Below are positions 1-8,765 of a DNA stretch of 64,000 nucleotides, piece after piece. The position numbers were made by a program, and so were the translations under genes. The stretch lies in NCBI RefSeq assembly GCF_003957375.1, contig NZ_CP025473.1, positions 1,141,501 to 1,205,500 on the forward strand, read 5' to 3'. The stretch is from Enterococcus mundtii (GTDB lineage Bacteria > Bacillota > Bacilli > Lactobacillales > Enterococcaceae). The notes below the pieces were generated by a model. That model saw nothing but the letters and a program-made list of their open reading frames with translations. It searched no databases and was not told where the DNA came from. How positions within the stretch are numbered: position 1 is the first letter of the stretch; every line of letters starts with the position of its first letter.

Positions 1-743
1 CGGTTTTGATCGGTTTGATCGGTGGAAGTATCTTAGCTGCCTTTTTAGGTAGAATCGATCTAGGAGCAATTGGACAAGCTCCTGTTTTTCACGTACCGCA
101 ACCTTTTTACTTTGGAAAACCGACATTTGAAATCTGGTCGATCTTATTGATGATCATCATTTCAATGGTAAGTATGGTAGAATCAACAGGCGTCTATTTT
201 GCCTTAGGAGATATCACTGGAAAAAAAGTCGGGGAAGAGCAGTTGAAAAAAGGCTATCGAGCAGAGGGGTTAGCCGTCATCTTAGGTGGTATTTTTAACA
301 CATTTCCTTATACAGGATTTTCGCAAAATGTCGGGTTGGTACAACTTTCAGGAATCAAAACAAGAAAACCAATTTACTTTTCCGCTTTCTTTTTGATCAT
401 CTTGGGTTTATTCCCTAAAATCGGCGCAGTGGCTCAAATCATACCTGAACCAGTCCTTGGTGGCGGGATGTTGGTCATGTTTGGAATGGTGGCAATCCAA
501 GGAATCCGGATGCTATTAGAAGTAGATTTTACAAATGACAAAAATTTATTGATTGCCGCAGTGTCGATTGGTTTTGGTTTAGGCTTCAATTTGATGCCCG
601 AATTATTCAGCCAGTTACCTGAAACAGTTCAAATGTTCACAGGAAATGGGATCGTTATGAGCAGTATCACAGCAATTGTTTTGAACTTAGTTTTTAACGG
701 ACTAAAACAAGACGAGAGAATCATTAAAGAAGCATTGAAGTGA
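1..743 (+). CDS. pbuX: NCS2-family purine (xanthine-type) permease, C-terminal part
   Basis: Integral-membrane nucleobase transporter of the NCS2 (UraA/PbuX) family, expected to import xanthine or a related purine by cation symport. Only the last ~246 residues are in the window; the reading frame is open from base 3, so the start lies upstream. Visible are several hydrophobic helices and family motifs: the STGVYFALGD segment, FSQNVGLVQLSGIKTR (close to B. subtilis PbuX), PEPVLGGGMLVMFGMVA and a short charged tail. The stop is followed by a dispersed-repeat hairpin that may end the transcript. Its position just upstream of the purine biosynthesis operon supports a purine substrate. The family call is firm; xanthine versus guanine, hypoxanthine or uracil cannot be settled from this part. 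Confidence 0.82.
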   Translation, partial: VLIGLIGGSILAAFLGRIDLGAIGQAPVFHVPQPFYFGKPTFEIWSILLMIIISMVSMVESTGVYFALGDITGKKVGEEQLKKGYRAEGLAVILGGIFNTFPYTGFSQNVGLVQLSGIKTRKPIYFSAFFLIILGLFPKIGAVAQIIPEPVLGGGMLVMFGMVAIQGIRMLLEVDFTNDKNLLIAAVSIGFGLGFNLMPELFSQLPETVQMFTGNGIVMSSITAIVLNLVFNGLKQDERIIKEALK

Positions 744-786
744 TAATATAGATTGCTTTTATAAATCATAGCTAGTAACTGAATAG

Positions 787-938
787 GGTAGAGACCTGTT
801 TAGCTTAGAGAAATAAGGCGCCATCCACGAAATTTGTTTTTCGAATTTTTGTGGAGGGTGCCTTATTTTCGAAGAGATTACTTTTGTTCCTGCCGTTTAT
901 TCGGTTTTAGGTGGTGCGAGAAGACGAATGTTCCAGAC
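787..938 (+). repeat. Dispersed ~150-bp intergenic repeat, copy 1 (with hairpin)
   Basis: Shares a layout with copies at 45816-45970 (+) and 56426-56592 (-): a TGTTTAGC box, then a long imperfect stem-loop whose arms carry AAGGCGCCATCCACGAAA and its complement ending in CCTTATTTTC, then the conserved tail TCGAAGAG..TTACTTTTG..CC.GCCGTTTAT and GGTGGTGCGAG. It contains no credible reading frame. It sits directly after the permease stop, where the hairpin and following T-rich run would act as a transcription terminator. Confidence 0.8.
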
Positions 939-1078
939 GAATTTTTTTGATTGTAGCAAATTCATGAACAGATTCTCTCTGCATTTTGGATACATGAAGA
1001 AAAAGTGTTATATCCTAAAAAAAAACAAATGATTTGGATAAAAAAAAACTTGATTTCAACAAGCAAGAGTCAATTTGT
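939..1078. other. Spacer without a gene
   Basis: AT-rich spacer between the repeat and the purE control region. No reading frame with a ribosome binding site was seen. Together with the repeat and the purE promoter it fills the 443-base gap between the permease and purE. Confidence 0.5.
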
Positions 1079-1093
1079 TAAAAACGAACAATA
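1079..1093 (+). promoter_or_regulatory. PurBox-like PurR site of purE
   Basis: The sequence AAAAACGAACAAT resembles the Gram-positive PurBox (AWWWCCGAACWWT) with one core mismatch. The centre of CGAAC (1087) lies exactly 63 bases upstream of the purE -10 box, about -75 from the inferred start site. This is the spacing known for PurR activator sites in Lactococcus, and the purC promoter repeats it. Confidence 0.65.
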
Positions 1094-1126
1094 AACCTAT
1101 TTATATCTTTTTCATTCGAATTTATC

Positions 1127-1155
1127 TTGATTTACATAGGGGCGATTGATAAAAT
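1127..1155 (+). promoter_or_regulatory. purE promoter
   Basis: TTGATT (1127-1132), a 17-base spacer and TAAAAT (1150-1155). The inferred start is near 1162, only ~25 bases before the purE start codon. The purC promoter uses the same two hexamers and spacer length. Confidence 0.65.
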
Positions 1156-1186
1156 ATGAGTGAATACGAATCGAGAGGAGAAACGA

Positions 1187-1675
1187 ATGGCTGCAAAAAT
1201 TTCTGTAATAATGGGGAGCATCTCGGATTGGGAGACAATGAAACATGCGTGTGAGATTATTAAAGAATTTGGCGTTTCTTTTGAAAAGAAAGTAGTTTCA
1301 GCACATCGAACACCAGATTTGATGTTTTCGTATGCAGAAGAAGCTCGAGAAAAAGGTATAAAAGTGATTATTGCAGGTGCGGGAGGGGCAGCTCATTTAC
1401 CTGGGATGGTTGCTGCAAAGACGACATTACCGGTTATTGGTGTTCCTGTTCAAAGCCGAACATTGAACGGATTAGATTCTTTGCTATCCATTGTCCAAAT
1501 GCCAGGCGGCGTTCCTGTGGCGACGACAGCGATTGGAAAAGCAGGCGCAATTAATGCCGGTCTACTTGCGATACAGATGCTTTCAATGTATGATTTAGAG
1601 TTGGAGGCTGCATTAGCGAAACGACGCGCAATGTCGGTTGAATCTGTAATAGAAAGTAGTGATCAACTTGGTTAA
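1187..1675 (+). CDS. purE: N5-carboxyaminoimidazole ribonucleotide mutase
   Basis: Class I PurE, which converts N5-CAIR to CAIR in de novo purine synthesis and partners PurK. The protein is 162 residues, usual for the family. It begins [18 protein letters not shown], with the nucleotide-binding signature GSxSDWxTM, followed by SAHRTP and [12 protein letters not shown] chose the ATG at 1187 because GAGAGGAG lies 8 bases upstream; the in-frame ATG at 1160 has no such site and would add nine non-conserved residues. It is the first gene of purEKB and overlaps purK by 17 bases, implying coupled translation. Confidence 0.96.
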   Translation: MAAKISVIMGSISDWETMKHACEIIKEFGVSFEKKVVSAHRTPDLMFSYAEEAREKGIKVIIAGAGGAAHLPGMVAAKTTLPVIGVPVQSRTLNGLDSLLSIVQMPGGVPVATTAIGKAGAINAGLLAIQMLSMYDLELEAALAKRRAMSVESVIESSDQLG

Positions 1676-2792
1676 ACCATTATTACCAGGCTCGACGATC
1701 GGAATCGTCGGTGGTGGACAGTTAGGTCGCATGATGGCGATCAGTGCAAAAGAGATGGGATTCAAAGTCGGTGTACTTGATCCGATGAATGATTGTCCGG
1801 CTGCTCAAGTAGCGGACTGGCACATTGAAAGTTCCTACGATGATACGTTTGCTCTAGAAGAACTTGCAAGACGAACTGAGGTTATCACCTACGAATTTGA
1901 GAATGTGAGTGTGGAAGCACTGAATGCGATTTTGCCGATGTCATTTATTCCTCAAGGAACAGATTTGTTGGCGATCACGCAAGATCGTCTACTAGAAAAA
2001 TCATTTTTAGAAACAAATAACATCGTGATCGCTCCACATGCAACGATCGTCAGTCCCACAGATATTCAAGATGCAATCGATGGTATCGGTTATCCTTGTG
2101 TCTTGAAAACAACTCGAGGCGGATATGACGGTAAGGGGCAATATGTACTGAAGAGTCGAGCGGACTTAGCTCCTGCGATGGATCTTTTAAGAGAAGGAAC
2201 TTGCGTATTAGAAGCTTGGATCCCATTTGAAAAAGAATTATCGATCATGGTCGCAGGAAATGGGCAAGGACAATATACGACATTTCCAGTTGTTGAAAAT
2301 ATCCACCGTAATAATATTCTCCATGAAACGATTGCGCCAGCATCTGTTTCAGCGGATGTGATCGAAGAGGCAGAAAGAATTGCTAAAGTGGTTGCTGAAG
2401 CAGTGAGTTTGTCCGGTGTGCTTGGCGTCGAAATGTTTTTGACGAAGACTGGTGGATTGTATGTGAATGAATTGGCACCGCGTCCACATAATTCAGGACA
2501 TTATACCTTAGAAGCATGCGGAATGACACAATTTGATGCGCATATTCGTGGGATTTGCGGTTGGCCTTTACCTAAAAAAGTCCCATTGTTAAGTGATGCA
2601 GTCATGGTCAACGTTTTAGGTGAACAACTATTAGAAAGTTACAATTTGATTGCGAAAAAACAAGATTGGAAATTTCATTTCTATGGCAAGAAACAAGCGA
2701 AAAAAGGTCGTAAGATGGGACACATCACGATTTTGACAGAAGATATCGAGTCGACATTGAAAGAAATCGAAAAAACGAATATTTGGGATTAA
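1659..2792 (+). CDS. purK: N5-carboxyaminoimidazole ribonucleotide synthase
   Basis: ATP-grasp enzyme that carboxylates AIR to N5-CAIR using bicarbonate, feeding PurE. The 377 residues show the N-terminal GGGQLGRMM dinucleotide-like loop, the ATP-grasp core ([26 protein letters not shown]) and the C-terminal [14 protein letters not shown] metal/ATP site. It starts at GTG 1659 inside the end of purE; the ribosome binding site is weak, consistent with translational coupling. It is followed 10 bases later by the purB ribosome binding site. Confidence 0.96.
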   Translation: MINLVKPLLPGSTIGIVGGGQLGRMMAISAKEMGFKVGVLDPMNDCPAAQVADWHIESSYDDTFALEELARRTEVITYEFENVSVEALNAILPMSFIPQGTDLLAITQDRLLEKSFLETNNIVIAPHATIVSPTDIQDAIDGIGYPCVLKTTRGGYDGKGQYVLKSRADLAPAMDLLREGTCVLEAWIPFEKELSIMVAGNGQGQYTTFPVVENIHRNNILHETIAPASVSADVIEEAERIAKVVAEAVSLSGVLGVEMFLTKTGGLYVNELAPRPHNSGHYTLEACGMTQFDAHIRGICGWPLPKKVPLLSDAVMVNVLGEQLLESYNLIAKKQDWKFHFYGKKQAKKGRKMGHITILTEDIESTLKEIEKTNIWD

Positions 2793-2805
2793 AGGAGAAT
2801 AGTTG

Positions 2806-4101
2806 ATGTTAGAACGTTATACACGACCTGAAATGGGCAATATTTGGACAGAGCAAAATAAATATCAAGCATGGTTAGAAGTTGAAATACTTGCTGATGA
2901 GGCTTGGGCTGAATTAGGAGAAATACCTAAAGAAGATGTAGCGAAAATCCGTGAACACGCGTCTTTTGATATCGCTCGTATTTTAGAGATTGAGCAATCG
3001 ACACGCCATGATGTCGTTGCTTTTACTCGAGCAGTTTCGGAAACACTTGGCGACGAAAGTAAATGGGTCCATTATGGATTAACAAGTACAGATGTGGTTG
3101 ATACAGCTTATGGTTACCAAATCAAACAAGCAAATGACATTTTGCGCGAAGACTTGAAACGTTTCACAGCGATCATTGGTGAAAAAGCCAAAGAGCATAA
3201 GTATACAGTCATGATGGGACGCACGCATGGTGTGCATGCTGAGCCAACGACTTTCGGCCTTAAATTAGCTACTTGGTATTCTGAGATGAAACGAAATATC
3301 GAACGTTTTGAACATGCAGCAAAAGGCGTAGAAGCAGGGAAAATCTCCGGTGCGGTTGGTACGTTTGCGAATATCCCTCCGTTCATTGAAGAATATGTCT
3401 GTGAAAAACTAGGCATCCGTCCGCAAGAAGTATCGACGCAAGTTTTACCACGTGATCTACATGCCGAATATTTTGCGACGATGTCATTGATTGCGACCAG
3501 TATCGAACGCTTTGCGACAGAGATTCGTGGACTTCAAAAATCGGAAACACGCGAAGTCGAAGAATTTTTTGCCAAAGGACAAAAAGGCTCATCTGCTATG
3601 CCACATAAACGTAATCCGATCGGTTCAGAAAATATGGCTGGCTTAGCGCGAGTGATCCGTGGACATATGATTACCGCTTATGAAAATGTTTCGTTGTGGC
3701 ACGAAAGAGATATCTCTCATTCTTCTGCAGAACGGATCATTCTACCTGATACAACGATCCTACTTGATTACATGTTGAACCGCTTCGGCAATATCGTTAA
3801 AAATCTAACGGTATTCCCAGAAAACATGAAACGTAACATGGATGCGACATTTGGCTTGATCTATAGCCAACGTGTGATGTTGAAATTGATTGATAAAGGG
3901 ATGACAAGAGAAGAAGCCTATGATCTTGTTCAACCTAAGACAGCGTATGCTTGGGATAACCAAGTGTCCTTCCGTCCGTTACTTGAAGAAGACGAAGCAA
4001 TCACTTCTGTTTTGACACCAGAAGAAATCGCTGAAGCATTTGATTATAACCACCATATGAAAAATGTGGATGTCATTTTTGAACGTGTTGGTTTAGCATA
4101 A
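2806..4101 (+). CDS. purB: Adenylosuccinate lyase
   Basis: Fumarase/aspartase-superfamily lyase acting twice in purine synthesis: SAICAR to AICAR and adenylosuccinate to AMP. The 431 residues contain the superfamily signature [16 protein letters not shown], the TSTDVVDTA segment and the [10 protein letters not shown] catalytic-His region. ATG 2806 is preceded by AAAGGAG; the TTG one codon earlier is less well placed. It is the last gene of the first purine unit. The next 140 bases hold a small hairpin, a PurBox-like element and a strong terminator shared with a convergent gene. Confidence 0.97.
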   Translation: MLERYTRPEMGNIWTEQNKYQAWLEVEILADEAWAELGEIPKEDVAKIREHASFDIARILEIEQSTRHDVVAFTRAVSETLGDESKWVHYGLTSTDVVDTAYGYQIKQANDILREDLKRFTAIIGEKAKEHKYTVMMGRTHGVHAEPTTFGLKLATWYSEMKRNIERFEHAAKGVEAGKISGAVGTFANIPPFIEEYVCEKLGIRPQEVSTQVLPRDLHAEYFATMSLIATSIERFATEIRGLQKSETREVEEFFAKGQKGSSAMPHKRNPIGSENMAGLARVIRGHMITAYENVSLWHERDISHSSAERIILPDTTILLDYMLNRFGNIVKNLTVFPENMKRNMDATFGLIYSQRVMLKLIDKGMTREEAYDLVQPKTAYAWDNQVSFRPLLEEDEAITSVLTPEEIAEAFDYNHHMKNVDVIFERVGLA

Positions 4102-4147
4102 ACCATTCAGTAAGAATAGATGTTAACAATGTTTCTCGACTGATCGA

Positions 4148-4162
4148 GAAAAAACGAACAAT
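4148..4162 (+). promoter_or_regulatory. PurBox-like element downstream of purB
   Basis: AAAAACGAACAAT matches the 13-base core of the purE PurBox but lies after the purB stop, just after a 7-bp hairpin (4133-4150). No promoter was found at the matching downstream distance, so its role is unclear. Confidence 0.3.
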
Positions 4163-4194
4163 CACTAGCTAGAACTATTTTTTTTTAATGCAAG

Positions 4195-4240
4195 AAAAAA
4201 AGAACATCCTTCAGATTAACTTCTGAGGGATGTTCTTTTT
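4195..4240. terminator. Bidirectional terminator, purB / reverse gene
   Basis: The 14-bp stem AGAACATCCTTCAG / CTGAGGGATGTTCT (4201-4235) with a short loop is flanked by an A-run on the left and TTTTT on the right. It can therefore stop both the purB transcript and the convergent reverse gene. Confidence 0.85.
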
Positions 4241-4243
4241 GGG

Positions 4244-4621
4244 TTAAGCATAAGCCATTTGATGCCCCAAATTGAAATGTTGGGAATGTAGAAGATTCAA
4301 TAATGTTTCAACAAATGTATAGCCAAATTCTTGTTGATCGAAGGTCACGAGCAATCGGTAATGATGCTTGAATAACTTTTGCTCATGGATTTGTTTGATC
4401 ACTAGTTCATGGTTGTTTTGAGTTAAGTAATGGAATGTTCGTTTTCGACACTCCGATTGTCGTTTTGCTGCACGGCGAAGTTTTCTAAATGTATAAAAAC
4501 TTCGATCCTTCATGCAGGCATCAACATCTTTGATAGCAAGTAGATCATTGTATAAGCGTGATTTTTCTTCAACAGATAAATCGAGTAAAAAGCGTTGGGC
4601 AGACGTACTTGGTTCTTCCAT
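4244..4621 (-). CDS. Uncharacterised small basic protein
   Basis: 125 residues on the reverse strand, with a good ribosome binding site (AAGGAGGT) 7 bases before the ATG, so probably a real gene. The family was not recognised. The protein is rich in Arg, Lys and His in the middle (a KLRRAAKRQSECRKR stretch) and aromatic toward the C-terminus. It has no signal peptide, membrane segment or known catalytic motif. It is inserted between the two purine transcription units, convergent to purB with a shared terminator and divergent from purC. It is probably expressed independently; whether it has any link to purine control is unknown. Confidence 0.7.
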   Translation of the reverse strand: MEEPSTSAQRFLLDLSVEEKSRLYNDLLAIKDVDACMKDRSFYTFRKLRRAAKRQSECRKRTFHYLTQNNHELVIKQIHEQKLFKHHYRLLVTFDQQEFGYTFVETLLNLLHSQHFNLGHQMAYA

Positions 4622-4732
4622 TTAGTTACCTCCTTGAAACCTCTAACTGTTTTCTTTAAATCTACTATATCACCAATCGATAAATGTGTAAACGCTTCTT
4701 AACGAGGAACAACTAATCTTAATAAAAGCAAT

Positions 4733-4747
4733 AAAGACGAACATTAA
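4733..4747 (+). promoter_or_regulatory. PurBox-like PurR site of purC
   Basis: AAAGACGAACATTAA has the PurBox core CGAACATT. The core centre (4740) is 63 bases upstream of the purC -10 box, exactly as at purE. Confidence 0.65.
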
Positions 4748-4779
4748 ATGTTTTTAATGTTTAAATGTACACTTTTGTA

Positions 4780-4808
4780 TTGATTTGATTCCTGACCCTT
4801 GTTAAAAT
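4780..4808 (+). promoter_or_regulatory. purC promoter
   Basis: TTGATT (4780-4785), a 17-base spacer and TAAAAT (4803-4808): the same hexamers and spacing as the purE promoter. The inferred start is near 4815. Confidence 0.65.
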
Positions 4809-4816
4809 TTAAAGTG

Positions 4817-4831
4817 AAAAGACGAACAAAT
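4817..4831 (+). promoter_or_regulatory. Second PurBox-like core at the purC start site
   Basis: AAAAGACGAACAAAT has the same CGAAC core, orientation and flank as the upstream box. It lies at the inferred transcription start, where a bound regulator could modulate rather than activate. purE has no comparable site here. Confidence 0.4.
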
Positions 4832-4876
4832 AATATGTTATAGTAAAATAATGTTAATGAACAAGGAGTCGTAGAC

Positions 4877-5608
4877 ATGGAAAAACAGAATTTACTCTAT
4901 GAAGGAAAAGCAAAAAGAATGTTTAACACGGATGATGAAACTGTCCTATGGGTAGAGTATCTAGACCAAGTGACTGCCCTCAACGGTGGAATGAAAGACC
5001 AAATGCAAGGAAAAGCAGAATTGAACAATCAAATCACAAGTGCTATTTTTGAATACTTATCGAATCAAGGAATAAATAATCATTTTCTTGAGAAATTGTC
5101 AAAAACCGAACAATTGATAAAAAAACGGTCGATCATTCCCTTGGAAGTGGTCGTCAGAAATATTTCAGCTGGAAGTTTTTCAAAACGCCTAGGAGTAGAA
5201 GAAGGGCAAGTGCTACCGACACCAATCGTTGAATTTTTCTACAAAAAAGATGAATTAGATGATCCATTCATCAATGATTCACATATTGCTTTCTTAAAGC
5301 TAGCAACTCCAGAAGAGGTCGCCGAACTAAAAAAACAAGCGTTACTCATCAATGAACAGCTAATCAAACTATTCAAAAAAATCGATTTACAATTAGTCGA
5401 TTTTAAAGTGGAATTTGGCCGAACGGATACAGGAGAAATCGAATTAGCAGATGAGATATCCCCGGATACTTGTCGCTTATGGGATATTGCTACAAACAAA
5501 CATATGGATAAAGATGTCTATCGACGAAAGCTCGGCGAGATTATTCCGGTCTATCAAGAAGTACTCGATCGTTTAAATCAATTATCACTCGAAAATAAAG
5601 GAGAATAA
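4877..5608 (+). CDS. purC: Phosphoribosylaminoimidazole-succinocarboxamide (SAICAR) synthase
   Basis: Joins CAIR and aspartate with ATP to give SAICAR. The 243 residues carry the family segments LYEGKAKRM, the Ser/Arg-rich VVVRNISAGSFSKRLG and the DEISPDTCRLWD motif near the C-terminus, at normal length. ATG 4877 follows ACAAGGAG. It is the first gene of the second purine unit; purS follows after 3 bases. Confidence 0.97.
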   Translation: MEKQNLLYEGKAKRMFNTDDETVLWVEYLDQVTALNGGMKDQMQGKAELNNQITSAIFEYLSNQGINNHFLEKLSKTEQLIKKRSIIPLEVVVRNISAGSFSKRLGVEEGQVLPTPIVEFFYKKDELDDPFINDSHIAFLKLATPEEVAELKKQALLINEQLIKLFKKIDLQLVDFKVEFGRTDTGEIELADEISPDTCRLWDIATNKHMDKDVYRRKLGEIIPVYQEVLDRLNQLSLENKGE

Positions 5609-5611
5609 ATC

Positions 5612-5866
5612 ATGTATTTTGTAAAAGTGTACGTAACATATAAAGATTCAGTATTAGACCCACAAGGAGAGGCAGTTAAAAATGCGGTACATCGTTTAGG
5701 CTACGACAACATCGAAGATATTCGTATCGGGAAGTATTTTGAAATCCAAGTCTCAGCTAGTGAAGAGGAAGTAGAATCAACGATCGAAACGATTTGTGAT
5801 CGTTTATTAGCAAATGTCAATATGGAAACGTATCGTTATGAAATCAATAAAATGGAGGAAGTTTAG
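5612..5866 (+). CDS. purS: FGAM synthase subunit PurS
   Basis: Small (84-residue) structural subunit that bridges PurQ and PurL in Gram-positive formylglycinamidine ribonucleotide synthetase. The [19 protein letters not shown] start and GKYFEIQV segment are typical. It has a good AAAGGAG site before the ATG and is nearly contiguous with purQ. Confidence 0.96.
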   Translation: MYFVKVYVTYKDSVLDPQGEAVKNAVHRLGYDNIEDIRIGKYFEIQVSASEEEVESTIETICDRLLANVNMETYRYEINKMEEV

Positions 5867-5867
5867 C

Positions 5868-6542
5868 ATGAAATTTGCCGTGATTGTTTTTCCTGGATCG
5901 AATTGTGATGCGGACTTGCTTTGGGCGATTCGTGATGTGATGGGCGCAGAAGTAAACTATGTTCGTTATGACGAATCTTCTCTTGAAGAGTATGACGGAG
6001 TATTGATCCCTGGCGGCTTTTCTTACGGCGATTACTTACGTTGTGGGGCGATTGCTCGTTTTTCAACAATCATGGATGAAGTGATTCGTTTTGCGGAAGA
6101 AGGAAAACCTGTTTTTGGTACATGTAATGGATTCCAAGTGTTGACGGAGGCTGGATTGCTACCAGGCGTATTAAGAAGAAATGATTCATTGCGTTTTATC
6201 TGTAAATCAGCGTCATTAAAAGTCAACAATCAAACATCCTTCACTTCAGAGTACGACAAAAATGAAGTGATCCAGTTGCCGGTGGCCCATGGAGAAGGAA
6301 ATTATTTTTGTGACGAGGAGACGCTTCAAGAACTGATTGACAACAACCAAATCGTGTTTACCTACGAGGGAGAAAATCTCAACGGCAGTGTGGCCAACAT
6401 TGCAGGGATCACAAACAAAGCAGGAAATGTGTTAGGGATGATGCCCCACCCAGAACGAGCAATGGAAGCATTACTTGGCTCAGAAGATGGCAAACGTTTC
6501 TTCGCTTCGCTATTGAAGAATTTCGGAAAGGTGACTGCATAA
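5868..6542 (+). CDS. purQ: FGAM synthase glutaminase subunit PurQ
   Basis: Class I glutamine amidotransferase that supplies ammonia to PurL. The 224 residues begin [16 protein letters not shown]. The nucleophile elbow GTCNGFQVL and the MMPHPERA motif carrying the catalytic His and Glu are both visible. I chose ATG 5868 because GGAGG lies 10 bases upstream and the conserved N-terminus starts there; upstream in-frame ATGs fall inside purS. It is followed directly by purL. Confidence 0.96.
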   Translation: MKFAVIVFPGSNCDADLLWAIRDVMGAEVNYVRYDESSLEEYDGVLIPGGFSYGDYLRCGAIARFSTIMDEVIRFAEEGKPVFGTCNGFQVLTEAGLLPGVLRRNDSLRFICKSASLKVNNQTSFTSEYDKNEVIQLPVAHGEGNYFCDEETLQELIDNNQIVFTYEGENLNGSVANIAGITNKAGNVLGMMPHPERAMEALLGSEDGKRFFASLLKNFGKVTA

Positions 6543-8765
6543 ATGAAAACAATGATGGAGCCAACTGCGTTAGAAATCAAAGAACAAAAGATTTATATGC
6601 AATGGGGATTGACGGATGAAGAATACCGGATGATCGAAGAAGACATCTTAGGTAGGATGCCTAATTATACGGAGACCGGTTTGTTCTCAGTAATGTGGAG
6701 TGAACACTGTTCTTACAAAAACTCCAAGCCGATCTTAAAAAAATTCCCAACAAGTGGGCCGAATGTCTTACAAGGGCCTGGTGAAGGCGCAGGGATCGTT
6801 GACATTGGAGACGGACAAGCAGTGGTTTTTAAAGCAGAAAGCCACAATCATCCTTCGGCAGTCGAACCTTATGAAGGCGCAGCAACAGGTGTTGGGGGCA
6901 TTATTCGTGATATTTTCAGTATGGGTGCACGTCCGATTGCTCTACTTGATTCACTACGTTTTGGTGAATTAGATAATCCTCGTACAAAATACCTTTTAGA
7001 AGAAGTTGTTGCTGGTATCGGAGGGTATGGAAATTGTATCGGCGTACCGACAGTGGGTGGTGAGATCGCCTTTGATCCTTGTTATGAGGGGAATCCATTG
7101 GTAAATGCCATGTGTGTTGGGTTGATCGATCATAAAGATATCCAAAAAGGACAAGCATCAGGTGTTGGCAATTCGATCATGTATGTGGGGGCTAAGACAG
7201 GTCGGGATGGTATCCACGGTGCGACATTTGCCTCCGAAGAATTTAGTCAAGAAGAAGAACAACAACGTTCAGCTGTGCAAGTGGGCGATCCTTTTATGGA
7301 GAAATTATTGTTAGAAGCTTGTTTGGAATTGATTTTGGACCACTCAGACATTCTTGTCGGCATCCAAGATATGGGTGCGGCAGGACTTGTTTCATCAAGT
7401 TCAGAAATGGCCTCAAAAGCAGGCTCTGGTTTGGTATTGACTTTGGACGATGTACCGCAGCGTGAATCACAGATGACCCCTTATGAAATGATGTTGTCTG
7501 AATCACAAGAACGGATGTTGATCTGTGTGAAGGCAGGATCGGAAGCGCGTGTTCAAGAACTATTCCAAAAATACGATCTAGATGCGGTGACGATTGGAAA
7601 AGTAACAGATGATGGTCAGTACCGTTTGTATCACCATGGAAAAGAAGTAGCCAATCTTCCGGTAGATGCCTTAGCAGAAGATGCGCCTGTCTACCAGAAA
7701 GAAATGGTTGAACCAGAACGGATGACAAAATTCCGTGAATTAGGTCAATATCAACCAGTGATCTCTGATCCGAATGAAGTATTGACTGCGTTGTTGAAGC
7801 AACCGACGATCGCATCAAAACGTTCGATTTATGAGACATATGATTCGCGTGTCCAAACCAATACAGTGGTTGCTCCAGGTAGTGATGCCGCAGTCTTGCG
7901 TATTCGTGGAACCAAAAAAGCGTTAGCGATGACGACGGATTGTAATGCTCGTTATATTTATCTAGATCCAGAAATTGGTGGTCAGATTGCTGTTGCGGAA
8001 GCAGCAAGAAATATCGTCGCGAGTGGTGGTCAACCTTTAGCGATTACGGATTGTTTGAACTATGGTTCTCCAGATAAACCAGAAGTGTTCTGGGAGTTAG
8101 CGTATTCAGCTGATGGAATTGCCAAAGCATGTGAAATGTTGGAAACACCCGTGATCTCGGGAAATGTTTCTCTGTATAACGAGACAGATGGCCAAGCGAT
8201 TTATCCAACACCGATGATTGGTATGGTCGGATTGATCGAAGCACACGAACATATCACCACTCAAGAATTCAAACAAGCGGGAGATTTGATTTATGTGATC
8301 GGCCAGACGTTTGCAGACTTTAACGGTAGTGAATTACAAAAGCTACAGCTAGGTAGAATCGAAGGAATGATGGAACATTTTGATCTAACAAAAGAAAAAG
8401 AAAACCAAACTTTGATGTTAGAGGCAATCAAAGCTGGATTGATCCAAAGTGCGCATGACTGTGCAGAAGGTGGGTTAGCGGTGGCTATTGCGGAATCAGC
8501 GTTCACAAATGATTTCGGTGTTTCAACGAGAGTTGATCTGCCGACTACTCATCTGTTTTCTGAATCACAATCGCGTTTTATTGTATCAGTAACAAAAGAA
8601 AATCAACAAGCCTTTGAAACATTAGCTGGTGAGCATGTGACACTCCTTGGTCACGTAACGGCAGAAAAACAATTAGTGATACAAGCAAATGATGGAAGTG
8701 TTGACTTGGCAGTCGCTTCGGCGAAACAGTCTTGGGAGGAAGCAATCGAATGTCTTATGAAGTAA
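6543..8765 (+). CDS. purL: FGAM synthase large subunit PurL
   Basis: ATP-dependent amidation of FGAR to FGAM, with ammonia from PurQ. At 740 residues this is the short Gram-positive type that needs PurS and PurQ. Visible are [10 protein letters not shown] near the N-terminus, the [21 protein letters not shown] metal/ATP loop, [13 protein letters not shown], and the second PurM-like half with [11 protein letters not shown] and [11 protein letters not shown]. It starts two bases after the purQ stop codon; its 3' end overlaps purF by 16 bases. Confidence 0.97.
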   Translation: MKTMMEPTALEIKEQKIYMQWGLTDEEYRMIEEDILGRMPNYTETGLFSVMWSEHCSYKNSKPILKKFPTSGPNVLQGPGEGAGIVDIGDGQAVVFKAESHNHPSAVEPYEGAATGVGGIIRDIFSMGARPIALLDSLRFGELDNPRTKYLLEEVVAGIGGYGNCIGVPTVGGEIAFDPCYEGNPLVNAMCVGLIDHKDIQKGQASGVGNSIMYVGAKTGRDGIHGATFASEEFSQEEEQQRSAVQVGDPFMEKLLLEACLELILDHSDILVGIQDMGAAGLVSSSSEMASKAGSGLVLTLDDVPQRESQMTPYEMMLSESQERMLICVKAGSEARVQELFQKYDLDAVTIGKVTDDGQYRLYHHGKEVANLPVDALAEDAPVYQKEMVEPERMTKFRELGQYQPVISDPNEVLTALLKQPTIASKRSIYETYDSRVQTNTVVAPGSDAAVLRIRGTKKALAMTTDCNARYIYLDPEIGGQIAVAEAARNIVASGGQPLAITDCLNYGSPDKPEVFWELAYSADGIAKACEMLETPVISGNVSLYNETDGQAIYPTPMIGMVGLIEAHEHITTQEFKQAGDLIYVIGQTFADFNGSELQKLQLGRIEGMMEHFDLTKEKENQTLMLEAIKAGLIQSAHDCAEGGLAVAIAESAFTNDFGVSTRVDLPTTHLFSESQSRFIVSVTKENQQAFETLAGEHVTLLGHVTAEKQLVIQANDGSVDLAVASAKQSWEEAIECLMK

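Noticed and set aside
7294-8007. Long open frame (237 codons) on the reverse strand of purL
   Set aside because: It lies wholly within the conserved purL gene, has low-complexity His/Leu/Ser composition and no ribosome binding site: an antisense shadow.
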